A stretch of DNA of 64,000 bases from DASWZN01 sp036404435 (GTDB taxonomy: Bacteria; Acidobacteriota; Terriglobia; Bryobacterales; Bryobacteraceae): NCBI GenBank assembly GCA_036404435.1, contig DASWZN010000039.1, positions 186,001 to 250,000 of the forward strand, read 5' to 3'. Numbering within the stretch: the stretch's first letter is position 1; every line of letters begins with the position of its first letter. Under the pieces are notes generated by a model. That model was not told the origin of the DNA. It did not search any database and worked only from the letters and a program-made list of their open reading frames with translations. Position numbers and translations under genes: made by a program. Below are positions 25,141 to 32,532 of this stretch, piece by piece.

Positions 25141-25410
25141 ATGCAGGCCACTAAAGTCGGAATTCGGGAGTTTCGAGAGAACCTGTCCAGCTATCTGGAA
25201 TCGAAAACGCCCGTCGCCATCACGCGGCACGGTGCGACGATCGGCATCTATGTCCCGACCAAACCGAAGCCGAGCCAGGCAGATCTCAATGCTCTCCGCG
25301 CCGCCGGCGAGAAGATGCAGGAACTCATCGCTGCGGCGGGAACGACCGAGAGAGAACTCATGGAGGACTTCAAACGGCTGCGCCGCGAACGCCGGATGCA
25401 GAAGAGCTGA
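25141..25410 (+). CDS. type II antitoxin, Phd/YefM family
   Basis: An 89-residue antitoxin with the N-terminal DNA-binding fold MQATKVGIREFRENLSSYLE followed by the strand TPVAITRHGATIGIYVPTK, the standard Phd/YefM layout. The C-terminal half (ERELMEDFKRLRRERRMQKS) is charged and would wrap the toxin. The ATG at 25141 has GAGG eight bases upstream. The PIN-domain toxin gene starts two bases after its stop, forming a typical antitoxin-toxin operon. Confidence 0.88.
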   Translation: MQATKVGIREFRENLSSYLESKTPVAITRHGATIGIYVPTKPKPSQADLNALRAAGEKMQELIAAAGTTERELMEDFKRLRRERRMQKS

Positions 25411-25412
25411 CC

Positions 25413-25833
25413 ATGCTCGTGCTCGACGCGAATATCCTCATTCGCGCGGTGCTGGGGTCCCGCGTGCTCCTCCTTCTTCGCCAGTATTCAGAGCAAGTAC
25501 AGTTCTTAGCACCGGATACGGCATTCCAGGATGCCCGCGGGCACCTTCCAGGCATCCTGGAGCGGCGCGGAGTCCCGGTCGCTCCTGCCATGGCGCTCTT
25601 GGATTCTCTGGCCGAGTTAATACAAACGGTGGAATCGGAGACCTACGCACGCTTTGAAGTTCTCGCCCGACAACGGATCGACCGCCGGGACGAGGACGAT
25701 TGGCCGATATTGGCGTCGGCGCTCGCGCTGGGTTGCCCGATCTGGACCGAAGATACCGACTTCTTCGGCTGCGGGTGTGGCTACCTGGACGACGGACCGG
25801 GTGGAGCTGTACCTGGAACAGGCCACATCTTGA
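25413..25833 (+). pseudogene. PIN-domain ribonuclease toxin with a 3' frameshift
   Basis: A PIN/VapC-like toxin, expected to cleave RNA. Acidic active-site residues are visible at LDANILI (residue 5), RRDEDDWP (near 93) and TEDTDFF (near 117). After DTDFFGCG the frame breaks: an apparent extra T at 25776 diverts the natural ending VATWTTDRVELYLEQATS, which is readable in the next frame and stops at 25831-25833. In the uncorrected frame translation continues to 26060 across the anti-sigma gene with an unrelated tail. The catalytic acids lie upstream of the break, so some activity is possible. Assembly error is an alternative. Confidence 0.8.
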
Positions 25834-25891
25834 CCGCCGAATGCGCAGCGGGGAAACCAATCGGCGCGCGACCGGCCGCGGGCCTCCCCCG

Positions 25892-26167
25892 CTACCCCCG
25901 GTTCCCCGCCAGGAACGCACGGTACGCCGACACCAGCTTGTCCCGCTGCTCCGCGGTGAGCGGCCGCGGCTTCTCGCCCCCTCCGCAGTCGCGGCACAAA
26001 CGCACCGTCCGCTTCAGGCTGTTCAGGAACTCGATGCACGGCGGGCAGCCCGCCAGGTGAGCCTCGATCTCGGCGCAGGTCTGGGGAGTCAGCTCCCGGT
26101 CGAGATACTCCGAGAGCAGCGCGAATACGTCGTGGCACTTCCCTTTGTCGTGCTTGCCGGCGCCCAT
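25892..26167 (-). CDS. anti-sigma factor with zinc finger (zf-HC2)
   Basis: A 91-residue protein with the ZAS motif: His and Cys in KCHDVFALLSEYLDREL and AHLAGCPPC give the HxxxCxxC zinc site that clamps an ECF sigma factor, often in response to redox change. No transmembrane segment follows, so it is cytosolic. A further Cys pair (RLCRDCGGG) could add redox sensing. The ATG at 26167 overlaps the sigma stop (TGATG), with GGAGGGAGG upstream; a GTG at 26170 is an alternative start. Confidence 0.85.
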   Translation of the reverse strand: MGAGKHDKGKCHDVFALLSEYLDRELTPQTCAEIEAHLAGCPPCIEFLNSLKRTVRLCRDCGGGEKPRPLTAEQRDKLVSAYRAFLAGNRG

Positions 26168-26787
26168 CACCGCCTCCCTCCGGCCTTAGCTCCTCGCATA
26201 TACTCTTCCAGCTTCTGCCGCACCGCCAGCCGCGCCCGGTGCAGTCTCGTCTTGACGGCTTCCACGCTGATATCCAGCACTTCGGCCGTCTCCTCTGTGC
26301 TGAGCTCTTCGATGTCGCGCAGCAGCATCACCGTCCTGTAGATTTCCGGCAGCTTCTCGATCGCGGCGTGGACGGCGTCCCTCATCTCCGCGCGCAGCGC
26401 CTGATCGTCCGGAAGGGCGGACCAATCCGCGATCTCGAGCCGCCGGCCATCGTCCTGGTCCTGGTGCGGCAGGAAGTCGTCGAGGGAAAGCTCCTGGGTA
26501 GGGGCGAAGACGCTCTTGCGCCGCCGCATCAGGCACTCGTTGCGGGCGATGCGAAACACCCAGGCCCTTACCCGCTCCGGCTCGCGCAATTGGCCGAAGT
26601 TCGAGAACACCTTGAGCAGAGTGTCCTGCGCCACCTCTTCGGCATCCTCGCGCCGCCCGCACACCGTCTGTGCATAGTGGAAGATCTTGGAGCGGAAGAC
26701 TTCCACGAAGCGGTCGAACGCCCCTGGCTCGCCGGCAATAAGGTCGCGCGCCAGTGCGACTTCGTCCCTGGTGTCGGAAGCTGCCAA
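26167..26787 (-). CDS. ECF-type RNA polymerase sigma factor
   Basis: A 206-residue sigma-70 family ECF factor. Region 2 runs from FVEVFRSKIFHYAQTVCG to DAEEVAQDTLLKVF and VRAWVFRIARNECL; region 4 from IEKLPEIYRTVMLLRDIEELSTEETAEVLDI to VKTRLHRARLAVR. The TTG start at 26787 has GAGGA six bases upstream and leaves a 31-bp gap from the OsmC gene; longer starts would run into that gene. It is coupled with the anti-sigma gene. No target promoter motif was identified. Confidence 0.88.
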   Translation of the reverse strand: MAASDTRDEVALARDLIAGEPGAFDRFVEVFRSKIFHYAQTVCGRREDAEEVAQDTLLKVFSNFGQLREPERVRAWVFRIARNECLMRRRKSVFAPTQELSLDDFLPHQDQDDGRRLEIADWSALPDDQALRAEMRDAVHAAIEKLPEIYRTVMLLRDIEELSTEETAEVLDISVEAVKTRLHRARLAVRQKLEEYMRGAKAGGRR

Positions 26788-26818
26788 ATTGGGTCCTCGC
26801 TCGCATTGTAGAACAGCC

Positions 26819-27235
26819 CTATTCCGCGGCGGCGGCCGCAGCGGCCGGGCGAAGCACTGTCTCAATGACCGCTGGGTTGAGCAGCGTGTTGTGGATCAGG
26901 CAGGACTTCGCCGCCCGCAGCACGCCCTCCCGGTGCCGTTCGTCCTCCAGACCTGGAACGCTGATCTCGATGCGGAACGAGGCCAGCCGCGCCGGGGCCT
27001 TCGCCTTTTCGGCCGAGACCCGCACCGTCAGACCGTCGGCCGCCAGGCCGCGCGCCTTCAGGTACTGCACGGCGTAGAAGCCCGCGCAGCTCCCGAGCGA
27101 GGCCAGCAACAGTTCGGGAGGACTCATTCCCGCGTCCGTCCCCGCGTTGTCGTGCGGCTGATCGCAGACGACCTCGTGGCCCCGCGAAGTGACGACGAAC
27201 TTCACGCCGTCGATGTGACGGACCATAGTTTCCAT
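26819..27235 (-). CDS. OsmC family protein
   Basis: A 138-residue OsmC/Ohr-like protein, a family that reduces organic hydroperoxides with two cysteines. Both are present: ELLLASLGSCAGFYAVQYL and AAKSCLIHNTLL. The start METMVRHIDGVKFVV (27235) is chosen because residues further upstream do not match the family; the Met three codons on is equally possible. It lies just upstream of the sigma/anti-sigma genes on the same strand, consistent with a stress role, though the link is only positional. Confidence 0.85.
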   Translation of the reverse strand: METMVRHIDGVKFVVTSRGHEVVCDQPHDNAGTDAGMSPPELLLASLGSCAGFYAVQYLKARGLAADGLTVRVSAEKAKAPARLASFRIEISVPGLEDERHREGVLRAAKSCLIHNTLLNPAVIETVLRPAAAAAAAE

Positions 27236-27361
27236 ATTGAAGATTCCATTGTCGAAGATGCAGTCGGTCCCGTTAGGTGACAGGAAATCCGCCCGAAGCC
27301 CGCGGGTGTGGAGCTCGAGTAGCCCGCGTGGATTCAACGAGCGACGCGCGATAATGGTCGT

Positions 27362-29908
27362 GTGCGGTTCTCGCTCTGGGCTCCCGTTGGTCTCCTCTTT
27401 GCCGGCCTAGCCCTGGCTGCCGCACCGGCGGTCATCGCGGTCGATTACCCTGAGGACGGCTCCGTTTTCCCGCCCGAGATCACGCCGCCTACCTTCCTGT
27501 GGCGCGATGCCGCAAGGGACGCCACTCAGTGGCGCATGGCCATCTCGTTCGGCGACGGTTCGCCGGCTATTCATGCCGTGTCGCGCGGCCCGCGGATGCG
27601 CATCGGCCAGATCGACCCGGACTGCGTCTCCCAGACGAACCAGCCGCCTCGGCTGACGGCCCAGCAGGCGGCCGCGCACACCTGGACCCCCAGCGCCGCG
27701 CTTTGGGAATCCATCAAGAAGCACTCCGTGACCGCGCCCGCGACGGTGACCATCACCGGCCTGGCCGGCGACCTCGCCGTTTCGCGCGGGCGGGTCACCA
27801 TCGGCACCTCGAGAGACCCGGTGGGCGCGCCCATCTTCTATCGCGACGTCCCGCTGATGCCCACCGAGACCGAAAAGGGCGTCATCCAGCCCCTGGCTGC
27901 CGAGGCGGTGCGCCTGATCCGCTGGCGCCTGCGGAGCATCGCCCAACCCGAGAGCCGCGTGGTGATGCAGAACGTGCCCATGTGCGCCAACTGCCATTCC
28001 TTTTCGCGCGACGGCAAGACGCTGGGGATGGATCTCGACGGCCTACGGAACAACCGCGGCCTCTACACGCTGACGCCCGTGGCGGCCCAGACCTCCATCG
28101 GCAAAATGAACGTGATCCAGTGGCGCACCGCCCAGGGCGAACTGAAGGGCAAGCTGCGGGTGGGCTTCATGTCGCAGGTTTCCCCGGACGGCCGCACCGT
28201 CGTCACCACGCTCAATCCCGCCGATCTGGAGGCGCCCGCGGCACGCCGTCCCAGCAATTACTACGTGGCCAACTTCACGGACTACAGGTTCCTGCAGGTG
28301 TTCTATCCGACGCGCGGCATTCTGAGCTGGTACAGCCGCGAGACGGGTGCGCTCAAGCCGCTGCCGGGCGCCGATGACCGGCAGTTTGTCCAGACCAATG
28401 CCACCTGGAGTCCCGACGGCGCCTACCTGGTGTTCGCCCGCGCCGAGGCGATGGACCCTAACCCGGAAGGCGCGCCGCTGGCGAAGTTCGCCAACGACCC
28501 GGGCGAGAGGCAGATCCAGTACGACCTGTACCGGATTCCCTTCAGCGCCGGCCGAGGCGGCACGCCCGAACCGGTTTCTGGCGCCTCTCGAAACGGCATG
28601 AGCAATACCTTCCCAAAGATCTCTCCGGATGGGAGATGGATCGTGTTCGTCCAGTGCCATAACGGCCTGCTAATGCGCCCTGACAGCCACCTGTATATCG
28701 TACCTGCGGCGGGCGGCCAAGCCCGACGAATGCGGTGCAACACCTCGCTCATGAACTCCTGGCACAGTTTTTCGCCCAACGGGCGGTGGCTGGTGTTTTC
28801 CTCGAAGGCCCGCTCACCGTACACGCAGATGTACCTGACGCACCTCGACGAAGATGGCAACGACAGCCCGGCGATCCTGGTCGATAACACGACCGCGGCC
28901 AACCGCGCCGTCAACATCCCAGAGTTTGTGAACATCGCGCCGGACGGGCTGCTCCGGATCGGCGGCCCGGCCATCGACTTCTATCGGCTGTATGACCGGG
29001 CGATGTACCTCCAGAAGCAGAGGCGGTTTGATGAGGCGGTCGCGGCGTGGCGGCAAGTGCTCGAAACCGACCCGGAGGACGCGCTCGCGAACAGCAACCT
29101 GGCGGCGGCGCTCCTTGCCGCGGGCCGCCGGGAGGAGGCGGTCGTTCAATTGCGGAAAGCCAGCGAGCTAAAACTCCGCAAGGCGGCGGCGGACAATCCC
29201 GGCGATCCGGCGCCGCACAACGCGCTAGGCCTCCTGCTGCTCGATCTTGGCCGCCCGGAAGACGCCGTTGCCGAGTTCCGGACGGCGATCCGCTTGGAGC
29301 CGGAGCCCAATTCCAGTACGGATCATGCCAACCTGGGCCAAGCGTTGGAACTCAAGGGGGAGCGGGACCAGGCCCTTGCGGAGTTCCACCGGGCGCTCGA
29401 GATCGACCCTAGCTGTGCTCCTGCGCACTACCACCTCGGGGTCGCAATGGCCCGGCAGGGCAAGACGGCGGAGGCGATGAGCGAGTGGCGCGAAGCCGTG
29501 AAGTCCGATCCTGGCTACCCGGAGGCCCACGACAGCCTGGCTGGCGCTCTCTACGCACAAGGGCAAACGGCCGAGGCGCTGGCGCACTGGCGCGCCGCCA
29601 TCGACCGGGCGCCGAACGACGCCACCGCGCTCCGCCAGGCCGCCTGGGTTCTGGCCACGTCCTCCCAGGCATCGCTGCGCAACGGGCGCGAGGCGCTGGT
29701 GTTTGCGGTGCGCGCGTCCGAGCTATCCGGAGGGAAGGACACCGCGGTTCTGGATGCGCTGGCCGCGGCCTACGCCGAAACGGGACGCTTCACGGACGCG
29801 GTGCTGACGGTGCGGAGGGCGCTGGCGCTGGCTGACACGAAGGACGCCGAATCCCTCAAACGCCGCATGGCCGGCTATGAGGCAGGGACCGCATTCCGCG
29901 ATCGCTAG
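27362..29908 (+). CDS. exported heme-binding-motif, beta-propeller and TPR protein
   Basis: An 848-residue exported protein with signal peptide LWAPVGLLFAGLALAAA. A single CxxCH heme-binding motif (MCANCHSFS) lies near residue 208. Then come PD40/TolB-like propeller repeats (SQVSPDGRTVVTTL, ATWSPDGAYLVFARAE, PKISPDGRWIVFVQ, HSFSPNGRWLVFSS) to about residue 500, and at least five TPR units to 830 (AVAEFRTAIRLEPEP, ALAEFHRALEIDPSCAPAHYHLG). The GTG start at 27362 is the first in the open frame. The combination suggests a periplasmic cytochrome with scaffold function; a substrate is not evident. Confidence 0.8.
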   Translation: MRFSLWAPVGLLFAGLALAAAPAVIAVDYPEDGSVFPPEITPPTFLWRDAARDATQWRMAISFGDGSPAIHAVSRGPRMRIGQIDPDCVSQTNQPPRLTAQQAAAHTWTPSAALWESIKKHSVTAPATVTITGLAGDLAVSRGRVTIGTSRDPVGAPIFYRDVPLMPTETEKGVIQPLAAEAVRLIRWRLRSIAQPESRVVMQNVPMCANCHSFSRDGKTLGMDLDGLRNNRGLYTLTPVAAQTSIGKMNVIQWRTAQGELKGKLRVGFMSQVSPDGRTVVTTLNPADLEAPAARRPSNYYVANFTDYRFLQVFYPTRGILSWYSRETGALKPLPGADDRQFVQTNATWSPDGAYLVFARAEAMDPNPEGAPLAKFANDPGERQIQYDLYRIPFSAGRGGTPEPVSGASRNGMSNTFPKISPDGRWIVFVQCHNGLLMRPDSHLYIVPAAGGQARRMRCNTSLMNSWHSFSPNGRWLVFSSKARSPYTQMYLTHLDEDGNDSPAILVDNTTAANRAVNIPEFVNIAPDGLLRIGGPAIDFYRLYDRAMYLQKQRRFDEAVAAWRQVLETDPEDALANSNLAAALLAAGRREEAVVQLRKASELKLRKAAADNPGDPAPHNALGLLLLDLGRPEDAVAEFRTAIRLEPEPNSSTDHANLGQALELKGERDQALAEFHRALEIDPSCAPAHYHLGVAMARQGKTAEAMSEWREAVKSDPGYPEAHDSLAGALYAQGQTAEALAHWRAAIDRAPNDATALRQAAWVLATSSQASLRNGREALVFAVRASELSGGKDTAVLDALAAAYAETGRFTDAVLTVRRALALADTKDAESLKRRMAGYEAGTAFRDR

Positions 29909-30672
29909 CGAGCCTTCTTACGGAAGGCTAGATACGCGCCCGCAATCAGCCCCGCGCCCCCCAGCGTGGATGTGGAAGGCTCGGGTGCGGGTTCCGGCCC
30001 GTTGTCCTGGAACACGGGCCCGATCAGCATCTGGGCGGGATCGCCGTTGAGGGCGGTGTTGATGTATACATAGGCGAGGTCGGAGGTCTGGACCGGACCC
30101 AGTGGCGTAACCCCCGCCGCTTGACACGAGGGACTCTGTGAGCCCATCGCCAGGCATTCATAGGTCTCCGCCCACAACAGCACGGTTGGGTCCGTTTCTT
30201 CGCCCGCCGTCGTGGATGCCTGGACCGACCCTGTGCTGAATCCATCTCCGCCGTCTTCGACGATGTCCCAGATGGCAAGCTGGAGCCCCGCCCCCTGGGG
30301 TGCCGTCGTGACCGTCGGGAGCTCGCTGTCAACGAGCCACGCGGCTATCGTCAGGTTTCTGCCGGGCACTTGGTCGGGGCGCACGACGGTCGTGTTGTAG
30401 GTCACGCCGGGATTAATGTCGACAAACAACTGTGCACAAAGGGTGTCCCGGTTATACTGGCTCCCATTGCTGGCGGTGAGGGTGATGAAGATCACCCCGG
30501 CGAAGTAAGCGTCCGTGGGCGTAGACGAGTTATTCTCCGTGAGCCAGACGCCCTCCCCGCGGCTCCAGTCCACATCTGTAGCGTCAATCGTGTCGGCGGA
30601 GGCCAAGCCGCACGCCCCAAAGAGGATCAAGGCGAGAATCAAGAGCCGAACACTCACAACCGGTACCCCCAC
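29905..30672 (-). CDS. PEP-CTERM-like surface protein with thioester-domain-like motifs
   Basis: A 255-residue exported protein with signal peptide LLILALILFGACGLASA. The end EPAPEPSTSTLGGAGLIAGAYLAFRKKAR is a PEP-CTERM-type sorting signal: a PEP motif, hydrophobic segment and basic tail. The middle has DTLCAQLFVDINPGV and, later, GLQLAIWDIVEDGGDGF, the Cys and QxAIW pattern seen in thioester domains that form an internal Cys-Gln bond for covalent attachment. That reading is by pattern only. The start may be the GTG at 30672 or one five codons later. It converges on the propeller/TPR gene with a four-base overlap. Confidence 0.75.
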   Translation of the reverse strand: MGVPVVSVRLLILALILFGACGLASADTIDATDVDWSRGEGVWLTENNSSTPTDAYFAGVIFITLTASNGSQYNRDTLCAQLFVDINPGVTYNTTVVRPDQVPGRNLTIAAWLVDSELPTVTTAPQGAGLQLAIWDIVEDGGDGFSTGSVQASTTAGEETDPTVLLWAETYECLAMGSQSPSCQAAGVTPLGPVQTSDLAYVYINTALNGDPAQMLIGPVFQDNGPEPAPEPSTSTLGGAGLIAGAYLAFRKKAR

Positions 30673-30782
30673 GCCAACGTGAATACTTCGATCCGAAACT
30701 CAGAATACCACGGAACATCAATTGAAACCGACAGTTAGAGGCAGAACTCGGTACTATGCGGTTCTAGTGAGAGACCAAGAAA

Positions 30783-30867
30783 AGTACTAGCTTGAGCGCT
30801 GCTCGGGAGCTTAAGACCCGGTCTCGGCTTCGCTCGAGGACGGTTCGGTCCAGACGGATGATCTGCC
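30783..30867. repeat. degenerate duplicate of the 3' end of the Crp/Fnr gene
   Basis: Positions 30783-30867 align with 30970-31055, which covers the last codons and downstream bases of the Crp/Fnr gene. Shared blocks include AGTACT, TCGGGAGCT, CGGTCTCGGC, CTCGAGG and TCGGTCCAG. On the minus strand the extra copy reads RQIIRLDRTVLERSRDRVL against RQISLLDRCGLEREAETEL in the gene, so a piece of coding sequence was copied and then drifted. It lies in the 324-bp gap 30673-30996, where I see no gene. Confidence 0.65.
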
Positions 30868-30996
30868 GCCGCCCTGGAGCCAGACGCTTTTGCGCCGCTC
30901 CCGATTATACATGTGACCGCACGTTTTAGGGCCGTTTCTCTCATTTCGAGGGCCACGGAGAGTTCTAGAAGTACTGGACTGGGCGCTGTTCGGGAG

Positions 30997-31677
30997 CTAG
31001 AGCTCGGTCTCGGCCTCACGCTCGAGGCCGCATCGGTCCAGCAGGCTGATTTGCCTGCGATCGATGCGCAGCAGGCCCTCCGCCTGGAACCGGCCCAGGT
31101 TCCGGGAGACCACCTCCCGCACGGTGCCGAGCCTGTAGGCTAGTTCCTCATGGGTCACCGGTAGCGTGAAGGCATCGGCGTGAGCCTGGTCGCCGAACTC
31201 CAGCAGCGCTCTCGCCAGGCGCTGCCGAACACTCCCGAAAGTGACGCTTTCCACCAGCCGCACCAACTGGCGGAGGCGATGGCCTACCACTGCCAGCACC
31301 TTGACGGGAACCTCGGGGTTGAGCCGGCAGACGTGCTGAAAGTCCTGTTTTGTTATCAGATAGGCTGTGACGTCGTCGACTGCGCTCACCGTCGCCGGGT
31401 ACGGCCCCCCGTCGAAGAGCGGGACCTCGGCGACGCTCGACGGGGCCGCTTCGATGGCCAGCATCACCTCGCGGCCGGTACCGGAGGTCTTGAAGATCTT
31501 CACCCTCCCCTCCCCCAGCAGGAAGAGCCCACGGCAGTCTTCCCCTTCGCGGCAAAGGACTTCGCCCGGCGCGAACCGCTTCTCGATGGCCCTATCGGCC
31601 AACGCGGCGATCTCTTGCGGACTCAGGCTGGCGAAAAGCGGAATCCTCCGAAACACCTGTATTTTGATGGGCACCAC
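30997..31677 (-). CDS. Crp/Fnr family transcription regulator
   Basis: A 226-residue regulator. The cyclic nucleotide-binding-type beta-roll occupies residues 10-125 (FAPGEVLCREGEDCRGLFLLGEGRVKIF), a dimer helix follows, and the C-terminal winged helix has LPVTHEELAYRLGTVREVVSRNLGRF as the recognition region. There is no FNR-type cluster of N-terminal cysteines. The residues that bind cAMP are not clearly conserved, so the signal is unknown. A GTG start at 31677 (or 31674) is used. A CRP/FNR-like palindrome at 41744 in this window is a candidate target. Confidence 0.88.
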   Translation of the reverse strand: MVPIKIQVFRRIPLFASLSPQEIAALADRAIEKRFAPGEVLCREGEDCRGLFLLGEGRVKIFKTSGTGREVMLAIEAAPSSVAEVPLFDGGPYPATVSAVDDVTAYLITKQDFQHVCRLNPEVPVKVLAVVGHRLRQLVRLVESVTFGSVRQRLARALLEFGDQAHADAFTLPVTHEELAYRLGTVREVVSRNLGRFQAEGLLRIDRRQISLLDRCGLEREAETEL

Positions 31678-31982
31678 GGCAGTTACTAATGTACCGTGCC
31701 GGCCCCAAAGCCGTCCCTGAGCCCACGGTGGCGAAATCGGCGACGAGTAGGTTGAATTCAGATGCAGAATAACGCCAGTTGAAACCTACTAGTGCTGTGG
31801 CCGCACAAAACCTTGTATTCCGCGCCGCGCGGTGGGACAATATGACTAGTACTGGGTTCGCTCTCGTACCAGGATGCCAAGCGACGGATCCGGGTAACGA
31901 CGGACCGGTCGGAGACCCGCCGCAGTCCCGGTGCCTTCCCGATGTGCCGAGACGGGCTGGGCTGTCGCTCGAGGAGGAAGCC
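31678..31982. other. 305-bp intergenic region with divergent promoters expected
   Basis: This gap separates the Crp/Fnr gene (minus) from the receiver-like gene (plus) and must hold both promoters. Short CTAGT/AGTACT motifs recur (near 31790 and 31846) and also occur near the end of the Crp/Fnr gene, but I cannot define a site. A frame open across it (from 31779) is better started at 31983. Confidence 0.35.
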
Positions 31983-32525
31983 ATGGCAGACCACCATAGG
32001 AAGAATGTCGGCGTAGCGTCCACAAGCCGCGGCTCGAATGCGGATCGTCAGTCCGTCATGCCGCGCGAAGAGGCGTTCCAGCCGGAGAGAACCGTTACCG
32101 TTTTGGCGATCAGCCCGCTTGAAGAAGACCACCTGTTTCTAGCGAATATCTTTAGCCACACGAACTGGCAACTTCGGACGGCGCACACCTGGGGTGATGC
32201 GCTCGGTATGCTCGGCAGGCAGCGCATCCCCATCCTGGTCTGCGAAAGGGAGCTGCTGGATGCCACTTGGAAGGAAGTCCTGGCGGAGCTTTCGCACTTG
32301 CCGGAGCGGCCGATCCTGATTGTGGCCTCGCGCCTGGCCGACGAGTCGTTCTGGGCGGAAGTCTTGAACCTGGGCGCTTACGACGTATTGATGAAGCCTT
32401 TCGATGCGACCGAGGTGTTCCGCGTGGTCAGCTTGGCGTGGCTGAGCTGGAAGAACGACCGGGAGCGGAGGGTCGTGAGCCATGCCGCAACCCCGGTAGA
32501 GTACGCCCGCGCCGCCGGACTATAG
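31983..32525 (+). CDS. receiver-like protein without the phospho-acceptor Asp
   Basis: A 180-residue protein with a CheY-like fold from residue 35 to 160 (VTVLAISPLEEDHLFLANIF, PILIVASRLADESFWAEVLNLGAYDVLMKPFDATEVF). The position that should carry the phosphorylated Asp reads ILVCERELLD, with Glu in place of Asp; the conserved Lys is present (MKPF). It may therefore be locked in an active-like state or work without phosphorylation. The ATG at 31983 has GAGGAGGAA upstream. No output domain follows. Confidence 0.8.
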   Translation: MADHHRKNVGVASTSRGSNADRQSVMPREEAFQPERTVTVLAISPLEEDHLFLANIFSHTNWQLRTAHTWGDALGMLGRQRIPILVCERELLDATWKEVLAELSHLPERPILIVASRLADESFWAEVLNLGAYDVLMKPFDATEVFRVVSLAWLSWKNDRERRVVSHAATPVEYARAAGL

Positions 32526-32532
32526 CGGCCCT

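Noticed and set aside
24598..25230. Minus-strand 210-residue frame before the toxin-antitoxin pair
   Set aside because: Arg/Ser/Pro-rich without domain signs, and it overlaps the antitoxin gene and its operator.
30735..31019. Small minus-strand gene downstream of the Crp/Fnr gene
   Set aside because: It overlaps the regulator's end and the degenerate duplicate, has no ribosome site and a biased composition.
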